From Zwartia panacis (GTDB taxonomy: Bacteria > Pseudomonadota > Gammaproteobacteria > Burkholderiales > Burkholderiaceae_B): a DNA stretch of 64,000 nt. The DNA is taken from NCBI RefSeq assembly GCF_030410395.1, contig NZ_JAUHHF010000001.1, forward strand, positions 186,001-250,000, in the 5' to 3' direction. The notes under the pieces are model-generated. The model was not told where the DNA came from and ran no database searches. It saw only the letters and a list, made by a program, of their open reading frames with translations. Shown in pieces: positions 8,901-16,659 of this stretch. How positions within the stretch are numbered: the first letter of the stretch is position 1; each line of letters begins with the position of its first letter. The position numbers were made by a program, and so were the translations under genes.

Positions 8901-10087
8901 CACTATCAGTATCTGCTGATGTTGCGGATGCAGGTCCTGATGCGAATACAAGCTCAGATGTTGGTCAGTTTTTGGATAGCAGTGCGAGTACTTCGTCTAG
9001 AGGTTCTGGCGCAAATGTAGGCAGTGAGGCAAATACAGCAGCTGGAACGGGTCAAGGTGCTGGCGGTCCTGGTGATGGTGCAGGTCCTGGTCAAGGGGCA
9101 GGTCAAGGAATTGGCAAAGGTGGAACTCAAGTTGATTCCACTTCACAACCAATCTCTGATTCAGGGGCTAATGAAGGTAGTTTTGTAAATACTCAGCCGG
9201 GAACGGGTCAAGGTGCCGGAGGTCCTGGTGATGGTGAAGGCCCTGGTCAAGGGGCAGGTCAGGGAATTGGCAATGGTGGAGTTAAAGGTCCTGATGTCAC
9301 TCCAACGATGCCGCCAGGTGGAGTGACGCCTCCAGGCGGAGTTACACCTCCGAGTGGAATTACACCTCCAGGTGGAATCACACCTCCGAGCGGAGTCATA
9401 CCACCGAGCGGAACCACACCTCCAAGTGGAATCACGCCTCCGAGCGGAGTCACACCACCAAGTGGAGTCACACCACCAAGTGGAGTCACACCTCCAAGTG
9501 GAATTACACCTCCAGGTGGAATCACACCACCGAGCGGAGTCACACCTCCGAGCGGAGTCACACCTCCAAGTGGAATCACACCTCCTAGCGGAGTGACGCC
9601 TCCAAGTGGAGTGACACCTCCAGGCGGAGTGACACCTCCGAGCGGAGTCACACCTCCAAGTGGAATCACGCCTCCGAGCGGAGTCACACCACCCGGCGTC
9701 GCGACACCGCAAGCCAGTACTTCAAACACTCTGACTGGTCAGCGCTTAGTGACTTATGAAGATATTTCAGTTTCTCTTGTCAGAGAACCAAGAGCGCAAG
9801 AGAAAGGGCTGGTCACAGTGTTGGTTCCAAATACCATCATCTCGACGGGTAAAGAGTTTTCTTTCAAATTACCTGAAAAAATTGGTGATACTGCAGTGGG
9901 TTCTCAGCCGATTAGAATCACCGCCGAAAATGGTGGTCCTTTACCTGGCTGGTTAAATTTTGATCCGAACTCCAAGACACTAGAGTCGATGTCATCTGCA
10001 AATCGAGTCTTCCCCGTCAAATTAATCATCCGAATCAATAATCAAACTGCAGACCTCATCATTTCGGAGAGGACAAATTCCAAATAA
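5978..10087 (+). CDS. Two-partner secretion exoprotein (TpsA, filamentous haemagglutinin N-terminal family)
   Basis: A 1369-residue secreted adhesin-like protein. Regions in order: signal peptide ending near AFAQ (about residue 39); TPS secretion domain (about 45-270) with SIRWNSFDVG and the NPAGVYFAPSA motif; beta-helical stretches rich in Gly/Thr/Asn; an autotransporter-associated strand repeat near residue 550 (GAGALTLTQNNSYSG); YDG/MBG-like beta domains (about 765-950; AKVYDGNKSA, NPNYTIRYVGGQL); two Gly-rich copies; about 21 TPPSGV-type repeats; and a C-terminal domain with PLPGWLNFDPNSKTLES, resembling cadherin/dystroglycan-type beta domains. It is probably secreted by the adjacent TpsB. 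No toxin domain is visible, so adhesion or a matrix role is more likely than contact-dependent inhibition. Confidence 0.9.
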   Translation: MSDHNYSATRSLSDNSDRFKLKHLVCVLISIFWYPAFAQAPARTQLPTGGTVTAGQANISQSGNATTVNQSSNRASIRWNSFDVGRDATVNFVQPDTKSATLNRVDSMAPSQIYGQIKANGQVYLMNPAGVYFAPSASVNVGGVVATTHQISDEDFMQGKTTLNGRGAKGSVVNEGKIETDLGGYVALLAPDVRNKGFILARQGTVAMAGGESITLNFGPLNKLESVTVTAGDMAALIQNQQAVQAPGGLVIMSARAINQLASRVVNTGVIEAQGLIDKGGRIILDAGSTGTTVVSGSLDTSSQQGRGGRIDVTGQHIQVRQGAKVNASGATGGGEVFVGGGWQGKDPSLLQATSTSVESSAVIQANATKQGSGGTVVVWSDTKNAKSTTVVKGDIEAKGGPLGGGGGKIETSGAQVDIAGAMVSAQAPAGRGGIWLIDPYDYFIGQAQASTIMNTLNTGTDVIIETSVNNTSLGSNGNSSSAGNIIISSPITKTNGSSATLTLNAANEIYITADITAVGNGLDIVLNAPGRSSLVSGRLSLGSGSLTKLGAGALTLTQNNSYSGLTYINAGSLVFENDAPVFNTSGFRGINGSLTIQPASSSFSAPYTVPSLLTSASLGGLTIGKPSNEAALTFSNNILVAGPINIYGGRINFNANLTSSSGDILVRSAGVTNIASGKSLSATNGNIVVTTSQFMNDSNASALQASGASKSWQVWSTNANPFDGSTADVTGNLAFDFVQYNATYGATTVLGSGNGFLYSLAPTVSVALVGTSAKVYDGNKSASLTASNYSIIRGGVNGDVVTQVRYPTSGTYATANAGNGILITADGTSVLSASTSVASGSKPAYGYRLAGGSASGNIGSISPANLTVTTNDFARPFIGQPFYGGNGVMMSGFVNGETSSVLSGTLIYTGTSQGAINPGQYSLLASGLTNPNYTIRYVGGQLVITQPVFGIASPAPSSVLTAMIPSPSTLVMPTLSVSADVADAGPDANTSSDVGQFLDSSASTSSRGSGANVGSEANTAAGTGQGAGGPGDGAGPGQGAGQGIGKGGTQVDSTSQPISDSGANEGSFVNTQPGTGQGAGGPGDGEGPGQGAGQGIGNGGVKGPDVTPTMPPGGVTPPGGVTPPSGITPPGGITPPSGVIPPSGTTPPSGITPPSGVTPPSGVTPPSGVTPPSGITPPGGITPPSGVTPPSGVTPPSGITPPSGVTPPSGVTPPGGVTPPSGVTPPSGITPPSGVTPPGVATPQASTSNTLTGQRLVTYEDISVSLVREPRAQEKGLVTVLVPNTIISTGKEFSFKLPEKIGDTAVGSQPIRITAENGGPLPGWLNFDPNSKTLESMSSANRVFPVKLIIRINNQTADLIISERTNSK
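9044..9280 (+). repeat. Duplicated 81-bp Gly-rich coding repeat
   Basis: Two near-identical 81-bp copies (9044-9124 and 9200-9280), separated by 75 bp, encode a 27-residue unit beginning GTGQGAGGPGDG. Only two residues differ between the copies (A/E and K/N). They sit just before the TPPSGV array in the exoprotein and probably form a flexible Gly-rich spacer. Confidence 0.85.
9308..9685 (+). repeat. 18-bp tandem repeat array encoding TPPSGV/I hexapeptides
   Basis: About 21 consecutive 18-bp units encode xPPxGx hexapeptides (mostly TPPSGV, TPPSGI, TPPGGV). Unit length is a multiple of three, so copy-number change would alter protein length without shifting frame. Third-position variants (cca/cct, gga/ggc) recur in blocks, which suggests past duplication of multi-unit segments. 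The array probably forms an extended Pro-rich stalk. Confidence 0.93.
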
Positions 10088-10119
10088 TTAAGCGAATCAA
10101 TATCGGGTTGTTACGGGGG

Positions 10120-10146
10120 TTGACTATCTTCATCAAGATGTATGAT
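10120..10146 (+). promoter_or_regulatory. Candidate sigma-70 promoter for the Bug gene at 10181
   Basis: TTGACT at 10120-10125 and TATGAT at 10141-10146 resemble -35 and -10 boxes, with a short 15-bp spacer. A transcript would start near 10153, a plausible leader for the gene at 10181. The assignment is by consensus match only. Confidence 0.4.
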
Positions 10147-10180
10147 GGGATTCAATTCCCACAATGCAAAGGAATTCTTC

Positions 10181-11179
10181 ATGGTGCATACAACTCGTGC
10201 GTTCGCAAAGTTTGCCAAGCTTTCTCTGACAGCTTGTGTTTTTTCTTGGTTTTCACTCACGGCCTCATCAGCCGCGGCGCAAACAAATTACCCAACTAAG
10301 CCAATCAAGCTGATCGTAGGATTTGCACCAGGTGGTGGCTCAGATTTGATTGCTCGCTTGGTGGCCGCCAAGCTGGGTCCAGTACTGGGTCAATCAGTGA
10401 TTGTGGAGAACAAGCCTGGTGCGGGCGGCAACCTTGCCGCTGAACTCGCGCTGAAATCTCCCGCAGATGGTTACACCTTGTTCTTGTCGGCTGCAAGTTA
10501 TACCGTCAATCCCAGTTTCTACAAGTTACCTTTTGACTCTGGTAACGATATGACTCCAATTGCACTATTGGCCCGTGGACCTTTTATTATTGCGGCAACA
10601 AAAAGCTTTCCTGCCAATACGCTGCAGGAGTTTGTGACCTTGGCTAAGGCAAGTCCGGGGAAATACAGTTTCGCGACTTCGGGTCAAGGCAGTATCACCC
10701 AGATGGCCACTGAGTATTTCAATGAAACAGCAGGTATCAACTTGCTGCATATCCCGTACAAAGGTACCTCTCCTGCACTGACCGATACTGTAGCGGGTCA
10801 CACCGATATCATTTTTGGAACTGTTGCCTCAACTTTGCCTTTAGTCAGTACTGGGCAACTCAAAGCATTAGCAGTGACCACGCCTAAGCGTTTGTCCGCT
10901 TTGCCTGATGTCCCGACTGTGATGGAGTCAGGCTACCCGTCCTACGAAGTGACGAACTGGCACGGGATTATTGCACCTAAAGGTGTACCGGTTGCTATTC
11001 AGCAAAAGCTGAATAAAGCCATCAATCAGGTTCTTCAGGACAAAGAGATGGAAAAGACGTTGACTAGTGATGGCTTGACGGCCGCCGCGTTGACACCAGA
11101 ACAGTTCGGCGAGTTGTTGAGAAGTGAAATCGCTCGCTGGGGAGCTCTTGCTAAAAGTCGTGGATTGTCCATCAAGTGA
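10181..11179 (+). CDS. Bug-family (TctC) periplasmic solute receptor
   Basis: A Bug/TctC receptor of about 332 residues. The signal peptide ends near ASSAAAQ, followed by YPTKPIKLIVGFAPGGGSD and the mid-protein HIPYKGTSPALTDTVAGH block. An ATG at 10142 would give a longer product, but AAAGGA at 10168-10173, 7 bp before the ATG at 10181, and a normal signal peptide from there, favour the shorter form. It stands alone downstream of the secretion pair and convergent to the RraA-like gene. It may serve the hydroxyacid locus that follows, which has its own Bug gene, but this is inferred from position only. Confidence 0.9.
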   Translation: MVHTTRAFAKFAKLSLTACVFSWFSLTASSAAAQTNYPTKPIKLIVGFAPGGGSDLIARLVAAKLGPVLGQSVIVENKPGAGGNLAAELALKSPADGYTLFLSAASYTVNPSFYKLPFDSGNDMTPIALLARGPFIIAATKSFPANTLQEFVTLAKASPGKYSFATSGQGSITQMATEYFNETAGINLLHIPYKGTSPALTDTVAGHTDIIFGTVASTLPLVSTGQLKALAVTTPKRLSALPDVPTVMESGYPSYEVTNWHGIIAPKGVPVAIQQKLNKAINQVLQDKEMEKTLTSDGLTAAALTPEQFGELLRSEIARWGALAKSRGLSIK

Positions 11180-11214
11180 ATCTGATTTCTGCAGGCTGTT
11201 AAAAATCTGAACTA

Positions 11215-11243
11215 TATCGATCCTCCGACGCGGAGGATCGATA
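11215..11243. terminator. Hairpin between convergent genes, probable bidirectional terminator
   Basis: A perfect 13-bp inverted repeat (TATCGATCCTCCG at 11215-11227 and its complement at 11231-11243) with a 3-nt loop. It sits between the ends of the Bug gene and the convergent RraA-like gene. The T-tract is better on the minus strand (AAAAA at 11200-11204 on plus, about 10 bp away) than on the plus strand. Confidence 0.55.
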
Positions 11244-11252
11244 GTTTCCTGA

Positions 11253-11930
11253 CTATTTCTTTTGCAGCATCCGCTCGTAATTAAACCGTCGATCCACGTC
11301 AAGGATTGATTCGCCAGACTCCAGGGCGCGGACCATTTCGAGCTCCTTGCTCAGGATCTCCTCGGCGGCCGCGACGACCTCTTCTACTTTCTCGACGGGA
11401 ATGACGACTACCCCATTCACGTCAGCGACAATGACGTCGCCAGGGCGCACAGGCGCATCGCCTAATCTGACTGGAACGTTCCAGGCTTCTTGAACGATGC
11501 GACCCCGGGCAGTCAAAGGCACAGTGCCGCGTGCGTGCACGGGAAACCCGAACACTTCACAGGCATCGACGTCCCGAACCGCACCGTCTACAACAACGCC
11601 TGAAACGCCTTTTTGTCGGGCGCCCATCGCGAGGATTTCTCCCCAGCAATTGTTGTAAAGATCGCCTCGGTTGTCGATCACAATGACATCACCGGGATGG
11701 CTGTTGAAGATGGCGTCTACGCCGAGGTGCGCTTTGGCAGGGACCGCGCCTGCCGCTGTCATCTTGATGGTGACGGCGCGCCCGATGACCTTTGTTTTGC
11801 CCCAGCGGGGAACGATACCGACGACGCTGCAGCGAGCGATCCCAAGCTGATCAAGCGCGTCGCTCAGATTGGATGTGGCAAGCGCCTCTAAGCGCCCTCG
11901 AAAATCTTTGTCAAACGTTTTGTTGTCCAT
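11253..11930 (-). CDS. RraA-family aldolase-like protein (HMG/CHA aldolase type)
   Basis: A 225-residue member of the RraA / 4-hydroxy-4-methyl-2-oxoglutarate aldolase family. The enzymes cleave 4-hydroxy-2-oxo acids to pyruvate plus an oxo acid, or decarboxylate oxaloacetate, using a divalent metal. The metal/substrate signature G-AVRD (VVVDGAVRDVDACE) and upstream DNRGDLYNNCWGE are intact, which favours an enzyme over an RNase E inhibitor. A GTG at 11951 is possible, but the ATG at 11930, preceded by the coupled TAAGG of the upstream Bug stop, matches the family N-terminus better. It is the last gene of the run acnX large - acnX small - Bug - RraA, so it probably acts late in that pathway. 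Confidence 0.85.
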   Translation of the reverse strand: MDNKTFDKDFRGRLEALATSNLSDALDQLGIARCSVVGIVPRWGKTKVIGRAVTIKMTAAGAVPAKAHLGVDAIFNSHPGDVIVIDNRGDLYNNCWGEILAMGARQKGVSGVVVDGAVRDVDACEVFGFPVHARGTVPLTARGRIVQEAWNVPVRLGDAPVRPGDVIVADVNGVVVIPVEKVEEVVAAAEEILSKELEMVRALESGESILDVDRRFNYERMLQKK

Positions 11931-11934
11931 AACC

Positions 11935-12909
11935 TTAGTCCACTTTTGCACCAGACATTTTAATCAGCTCTGCCCATTTTGGAATTTCAGCATCCACGAC
12001 CTTCTTGAAATCAGCCGGCGTGCCGCCCAGCGCTGTTGAACCTTGCTCTTCAAGTTTTTTCAGGACGGCTGGATCTTTCATGACCGTTTGAATTGCGCTG
12101 CTGAGTTTGTTGACGATTGCAGGTGGTGTCGCTGCGGGAGCGAAAATGCCGTTCCACAAGACGATTTCATAGCCTGGCAGGATTTCTGCGATCGCAGGTG
12201 CGTTGGGGATTCTGGATGAGCGCGTTTTAGTGGTGACGGCAAGCGGTCTGAGTTTTCCGCTATCCAAATACCCAAGTACTTCGACCATAGGTGAAAAAAC
12301 AGCTTGTACCTGGCCTGCTAGAAGGTCATTGTTCGCCAAGGAGCCGCCTTTGTAGGGGACGTGCACCATTTCACCTCCCACCATGTTGTTAAACAAAACA
12401 CCTGCGAGATGGTTGGAGGCACCACTACCCGAGGAACCATAGTTCACGGGTACTTTTTTCTGTTTAACAATTTCGACAAACTCTGCCAGGGTTTTGGCTT
12501 GAAAATTATTGTTCACCATCAAAACATTCGGAATCAGCGCGACTTGCGAGACGGGTATGAGATCTTTCTGTACGTTTAAACCCATGTTTTTGTACAGAGA
12601 GACGTTTGCGGTGAGTGTGCTGGTATGCAAGAGGATGGTGTAGCCGTCTGGCTGGGCTCTGGCAACAAAGGCTGCTCCAATGTTACCCGCTGCGCCGGGC
12701 TTATTTTCCACGACTACGCTTTGACCGAGGATGGGACCGAGCTTTTCAGCGAGCATGCGTGCGGTGATGTCGGTGCTGCCGCCTGCTGCGAAGGGAACGA
12801 CCATGGTAATCGGGCGAGTGGGCCAGTGACCTGATTGCGCCATCGCGCTAGTGCCTAAGGCAGCCATCGCAGTTGTTAAAACAAGTTTTGCAATTTTTTT
12901 TGTGATCAT
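11935..12909 (-). CDS. Bug-family (TctC) periplasmic solute receptor in the aconitase X operon
   Basis: A 324-residue Bug/TctC receptor with a signal peptide ending in SAMAQ, PTRPITMVVPFAAGGSTD and the central HVPYKGGSLANNDLLAGQ block. It lies in the minus-strand run with both aconitase X subunits upstream and the RraA-like gene downstream. Its natural ligand is therefore probably the carboxylic acid that this operon degrades. No TctA/TctB partner is in the window. Confidence 0.9.
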   Translation of the reverse strand: MITKKIAKLVLTTAMAALGTSAMAQSGHWPTRPITMVVPFAAGGSTDITARMLAEKLGPILGQSVVVENKPGAAGNIGAAFVARAQPDGYTILLHTSTLTANVSLYKNMGLNVQKDLIPVSQVALIPNVLMVNNNFQAKTLAEFVEIVKQKKVPVNYGSSGSGASNHLAGVLFNNMVGGEMVHVPYKGGSLANNDLLAGQVQAVFSPMVEVLGYLDSGKLRPLAVTTKTRSSRIPNAPAIAEILPGYEIVLWNGIFAPAATPPAIVNKLSSAIQTVMKDPAVLKKLEEQGSTALGGTPADFKKVVDAEIPKWAELIKMSGAKVD

Positions 12910-12952
12910 GATTTGTCTCCAGATGTTTTATCGCAATGTGCTTCGTTTATTT

Positions 12953-13381
12953 TTATGAACGATTTTTAAGACTCACTTCAACAACGCCTGCGTCTGCGTC
13001 GATTTCCACATAGTCGCCTGTTTTGATGACAACTGTCGGGTCTTGATCCAGTCCTGCCACGACGGGTATGTTGCCGATAATCGCACCGATGGTCGTGATG
13101 GGCTCTGGGTTGACTTGTATAAAAGCGACGGGGGCTGTGCCACGCGAGACCATGTCGTATATTTTGTATGAACCCCCTGTGGAGCCTTTGCCAGTCAAAA
13201 ATACGAGCACTTTCCCGGAAATATTCATACCTTCAATTTCATGGCCAGGTTCGGTCACGATCCCAGTCATGTTGTCGACGCCTCCGTTAAAGCTGATGGC
13301 CTCTTTGGTCACAATTGCTTCGCCTTGAGCTTTGCCCGTGACAATTTTTCGCCCTTGAAGTTTTAATGTTGTTGTATTCAT
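12953..13381 (-). CDS. Aconitase X small (swivel, DUF126) subunit
   Basis: A 142-residue protein of the DUF126 family, the swivelling domain that completes the active site of aconitase X. The conserved loop GKGSTGGS lies at residues 64-71; its Ser67 corresponds to the catalytic-loop serine region of the family. The gene begins 3 bp after the stop of the large subunit, so the two are translated together. Separate subunits are the arrangement known for bacterial cis-3-hydroxy-L-proline dehydratase and archaeal mevalonate 5-phosphate dehydratase. The reaction here is a dehydration of some hydroxy acid; the substrate is not determined. Confidence 0.88.
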   Translation of the reverse strand: MNTTTLKLQGRKIVTGKAQGEAIVTKEAISFNGGVDNMTGIVTEPGHEIEGMNISGKVLVFLTGKGSTGGSYKIYDMVSRGTAPVAFIQVNPEPITTIGAIIGNIPVVAGLDQDPTVVIKTGDYVEIDADAGVVEVSLKNRS

Positions 13382-13384
13382 CTT

Positions 13385-14626
13385 TTATCTCCAGACACCG
13401 TCGATGGCGGCTTGCATCACGCGTTGTAGATTGCCGTAATGAGCCGGCAGTCCAAATTGACCGGGTGCATAAAAAGCCATCTTTGCTGAATTGGTGGTCA
13501 AGGTTTTGTAGCCTTTCGAGGGTGCGATCACACGACTTCTCGCTAAAAATGGGCAAGTTTCACGCACGACTACGCCACCAGCGTCTTTGATCGTCTTGAT
13601 GTAGCCCATTTCATCGGCCATCGCATACATGGCGCCGGCGGTCGTGACCCAAAGCGACACGTCAGGGTGTATTTTTTTTCCTTCAAGCGCTTCGGCTACT
13701 TCCCGGATCTCCTGCACCGATGCATTTGGACATCCGACCAATATCCAGTCGACGTGATCTGAGGGCTCTTTGTTAAGAGCGTTTTCAGCTTGTTGACGTT
13801 CTTGCTCTCCAAATACCAGTGTTTTGGCAGGCTTACGATCACCAAAGGCTGCCTCGAGCGTGGGGGCTTCCGGCGTCACACCAATGGCATGAAACATACT
13901 CACCGCTCCAGAGGCTGCGAGTGCCGCACTCAAAGCCTTAAGTTCCTCAAGAGTAGGATGATTGGGGAGTCCCTCAAAAACCGGCGTATCTTGTCCTGCG
14001 ATTTTCCCTGCAAAGTAACCGAGCGTTCCATAGTCAGTCATATCTCGCATGGGTGTTTCAACTTTGATCAAGAAACTTCCATAGCGATTTTCTTTGAGAT
14101 GGAACCCGTATTCAGGTGTTCGACCGGTGAGTGCTGTAGCAAGAGCGCTTGGACCGCCTTCACGATTCGTTCTTGCGCCACAGACTGAGTTGGCAAAAAC
14201 AACCGCGGACGATTCTCCCCAAGCCATATGTTCGCCAAAACGCGGCATGTTGCCCACCAGATAGGGGATGCAGGTATTACAGGTGTTTGCACCCATCCCC
14301 GCATAGGCTCCTGTCAAGCGTTTTTGCAGGACCTGATCGGATTCAGGAATGCCGATTTGCTCCCATTGAGTGGGATCCACTGCCGTTGGATTCGTGGTGA
14401 CTCGGGTCACAAAGGTGCCCCCTTGTTTACGAATATCCTCGACAAAACGTGTGCCTGCCTCTTCTGCAACCAGGACGGATGATCCAGCCATGTGGACGTT
14501 ATTCACGGGAAGGAGTTTCTCTGCCCCAAAGCTTTCCCCGAGTGCGACGAGGATTTGCATCGCTTTTTGAACTGCCGGGCCTTTTTCCCCCGCCAGCATC
14601 TTTGTCTCTTCTTCTGTCAGAAACAT
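13385..14626 (-). CDS. Aconitase X catalytic (large, DUF521) subunit
   Basis: A 413-residue AcnX large subunit, distantly related to aconitase and a Fe-S dehydratase. Candidate cluster-binding cysteines are Cys116 and Cys119 (NTCNTC), Cys149, Cys299 (VGCPN) and Cys358 (RETCPF). Characterised bacterial AcnX enzymes dehydrate cis-3-hydroxy-L-proline, but no proline racemase, pyrroline-carboxylate reductase or amino acid transporter lies nearby. The neighbours handle hydroxy/oxo acids instead (RraA-type aldolase, two NAD-dependent dehydrogenases, Bug receptors). It is the first gene of the minus-strand operon and is divergent from the LysR regulator. Confidence 0.88.
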   Translation of the reverse strand: MFLTEEETKMLAGEKGPAVQKAMQILVALGESFGAEKLLPVNNVHMAGSSVLVAEEAGTRFVEDIRKQGGTFVTRVTTNPTAVDPTQWEQIGIPESDQVLQKRLTGAYAGMGANTCNTCIPYLVGNMPRFGEHMAWGESSAVVFANSVCGARTNREGGPSALATALTGRTPEYGFHLKENRYGSFLIKVETPMRDMTDYGTLGYFAGKIAGQDTPVFEGLPNHPTLEELKALSAALAASGAVSMFHAIGVTPEAPTLEAAFGDRKPAKTLVFGEQERQQAENALNKEPSDHVDWILVGCPNASVQEIREVAEALEGKKIHPDVSLWVTTAGAMYAMADEMGYIKTIKDAGGVVVRETCPFLARSRVIAPSKGYKTLTTNSAKMAFYAPGQFGLPAHYGNLQRVMQAAIDGVWR

Positions 14627-14714
14627 CTATTTCTCCGTTTATCACTGGAATCACGTATTCACGATCAACTAGGATTCTGGACAATTAAATAAATCATGAA
14701 AAGCGATAAATTGG

Positions 14715-14749
14715 AATTAATATACATTCTAAATAGTGATCTATTAATT
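14715..14749. promoter_or_regulatory. Inverted repeat in the LysR/aconitase X divergent intergenic region
   Basis: AATTAATA at 14715-14722 and its exact complement TATTAATT at 14742-14749 form an 8-bp inverted repeat with a 19-bp spacer. It lies between the divergent lysR gene and the acnX operon, where LysR regulators usually bind. The surrounding DNA is AT-rich, so chance occurrence is possible. Confidence 0.35.
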
Positions 14750-14765
14750 GAAGTGAATATGCGCC

Positions 14766-15668
14766 ATGATGACTTTCAAACAGCTGGAAGCACTGTTCTG
14801 GATTGTGCAGGCAGGTGGTTTCTCACAAGCGGCAGCGCGCCTGCACACCACTCAATCCGCCATTTCCAAGCGTGTGCACGAATTGGAGGAGATGTTTGAG
14901 ACGCCTCTATTCGATCGTACCCAGCGCTCGGCTAAGCTGACGGCAAAGGGCGAGGAGATGTTTTTGGTCGCCAAGCGACTGTTGGAGCAGCGGGATGTCG
15001 CGATTGAGCAGTTTCAACGTCCGGAGGTTTTGGTGCGGCGCATCAGAATCGGTGTCACAGAACTGACAGCCATGACGTGGTTGCCTCGATTGGTCAGCGC
15101 GATCCAGGCCCACTACCCCAAGGTCATCATCGAACCCGATGTGGATGTCAGCCTTGCCCTACGTGACAAGCTGTTTGCCGATGATGTGGATTTGATGATC
15201 GTGCCTCAGGTTTTCGAAGATCAACGCTTAGTGGTCAAGAGAGTAGGCGTCGTAGAAAATGTGTGGATGTGTAAGCCGGGTCTGGTGAAAGCAGGCAGAA
15301 ATCTGCGCATGCAGGATTTGGCAAACCATAGGCTGCTCACTCAAGATGATCGTTCAGGCACGGGTCAGCTCTATAACCGTTGGCTGCAGTCGATTGGTAT
15401 TCAGCCAGAAAATACGATCTTGAGTAATAGTCTCGTCACACTCATCGCACTGACGATCTCCGGGATGGGCGTGAGTTATCTGCCTAAGAATTGTCTGCAG
15501 CAAATGATTCAGGCTGGTGCGCTTCAAGTGTTGCCAATCAAACCGACCTTGCCACTGGCCTCCTATGCTGCCGTGTATCGTGCAGATCGAAAGAGCACCT
15601 TTATTTCTGCGGTGGCGACTCTCGCGCAAGATCACTGTGATTTCGGTACGATCTTTCAAACAGCTTAA
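14766..15668 (+). CDS. LysR-family transcriptional regulator
   Basis: A 300-residue LysR regulator. The winged helix-turn-helix spans residues 1-60 (TFKQLEALFWIVQAGGFSQAAARLHTTQSAISKRVHELEE split over the two helices), followed by a substrate-binding effector domain with the family motif IRIGVTELTAMTWLP. An ATG at 14769 is equally likely as start. It is divergent from the aconitase X operon (139 bp apart) and is followed after 61 bp by two dehydrogenase genes on the same strand. It probably controls both arms in response to a pathway acid. Confidence 0.92.
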   Translation: MMTFKQLEALFWIVQAGGFSQAAARLHTTQSAISKRVHELEEMFETPLFDRTQRSAKLTAKGEEMFLVAKRLLEQRDVAIEQFQRPEVLVRRIRIGVTELTAMTWLPRLVSAIQAHYPKVIIEPDVDVSLALRDKLFADDVDLMIVPQVFEDQRLVVKRVGVVENVWMCKPGLVKAGRNLRMQDLANHRLLTQDDRSGTGQLYNRWLQSIGIQPENTILSNSLVTLIALTISGMGVSYLPKNCLQQMIQAGALQVLPIKPTLPLASYAAVYRADRKSTFISAVATLAQDHCDFGTIFQTA

Positions 15669-15729
15669 TGGATGTATTAGTATCTGGCTATAACCGAATC
15701 TACAAAAAATAAATCTCAAGGAGACAAGT

Positions 15730-16617
15730 ATGAAAGTAGGCTTAATTGGTGCAGGAAATATCGGGCAACATTTTGCGACGCGTATTCTGGCTGCAGGTCA
15801 TGAACTCGTAATTTTTGATCTGAATAAAGAGGTGCTGACGCGCTTCAAGGCCCTAGGCGCCGAAGTGGCCGACGGAGTGTCTGACCTTACTTCGCGTGTG
15901 ACAGATGTTTATTTGTGTTTGCCGGTACCTGCTGCGGTCAAATCCGTAGCCGCTGAAGTCGTGAACGGTTCAATGGTCAACATGTTGATTGATCTTTCCA
16001 CGACGGGTCCTTCGATTACCAAAGAAGTTCACGAAATATTGTCGCAAAAAAATATAGCATTTGTGAGTGCCCCGGTCAGTGGCGGGACTGTTGCTGCCCA
16101 GCATGGCACGCTGGCGGTGATGGCGGCAGGAGATACGGAGGCATTTAAAAAAGCCGAACCGATTTTGAAGATCATAGGCAAAAATATTTTCTTCCTCGGT
16201 GAGGATCCCAGCCTGGGTCAAACGATGAAGATCATCAACAACACTTTGTATGCCACCAGCATGCTGGCAAGCTGCGAAGCATTAGTTTATGGCGTCAAAG
16301 CTGGTCTGGACTCCAAGACCATGCTCGATGTTTTGAATGTGTCGAGTGGCAGATCCTTTGCGACACTTGAAAGAATTCCGCAATGTGCCTTGGACAGAAG
16401 TTTCCCTGTGCGTTTCACCACAGAGTTACTGCACAAGGACATCAAAATGTGTCTGGATGAAGCCGAAAAAATTGGTGCGCCAATGTTTATCAATCAAAAC
16501 GCACGACAGTTTCTCGCCTTTGCAATGACGCAAGGTGATGGACCCAAAGACAATCTCATGCCGATGAGACATTTTGAAGAGTGGGCTGGCGTTCAGTTTG
16601 GTAAAAAACCCGATTAA
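15730..16617 (+). CDS. NAD(P)-dependent beta-hydroxyacid dehydrogenase (3-hydroxyisobutyrate/tartronate semialdehyde reductase family)
   Basis: A 295-residue beta-hydroxyacid dehydrogenase. The Rossmann motif GLIGAGNIGQHF is at the N-terminus, the substrate-binding APVSGGTVAA loop near residue 118, and the catalytic lysine in MKIINN near residue 168. A good AAGGAG lies 6 bp before the ATG (15718-15723). The family oxidises 3-hydroxyisobutyrate, glycerate-type or related 3-hydroxy acids. The gene lies between lysR and a D-2-hydroxyacid dehydrogenase and belongs by context to the aconitase X/RraA locus. The substrate is not predictable. Confidence 0.9.
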   Translation: MKVGLIGAGNIGQHFATRILAAGHELVIFDLNKEVLTRFKALGAEVADGVSDLTSRVTDVYLCLPVPAAVKSVAAEVVNGSMVNMLIDLSTTGPSITKEVHEILSQKNIAFVSAPVSGGTVAAQHGTLAVMAAGDTEAFKKAEPILKIIGKNIFFLGEDPSLGQTMKIINNTLYATSMLASCEALVYGVKAGLDSKTMLDVLNVSSGRSFATLERIPQCALDRSFPVRFTTELLHKDIKMCLDEAEKIGAPMFINQNARQFLAFAMTQGDGPKDNLMPMRHFEEWAGVQFGKKPD

Positions 16618-16659
16618 CTCAGAATTAAAAGTTCGAGTGGTAAGGAAGGATGCGTGTTG

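Noticed and set aside
9308-9685. Repeat array considered as CRISPR
   Set aside because: Units are contiguous 18-bp coding repeats with no spacers, no cas genes nearby.
9161-9729. Long antisense open frames across the 18-bp repeats (183 and 156 codons)
   Set aside because: They arise because the repeat lacks stop codons in several frames; the translations are low-complexity and match no family, while the sense frame is a complete exoprotein.
10142-10180. Earlier start for the Bug gene
   Set aside because: No ribosome-binding site and it would put 13 extra residues before a normal signal peptide; AAAGGA precedes the ATG at 10181.
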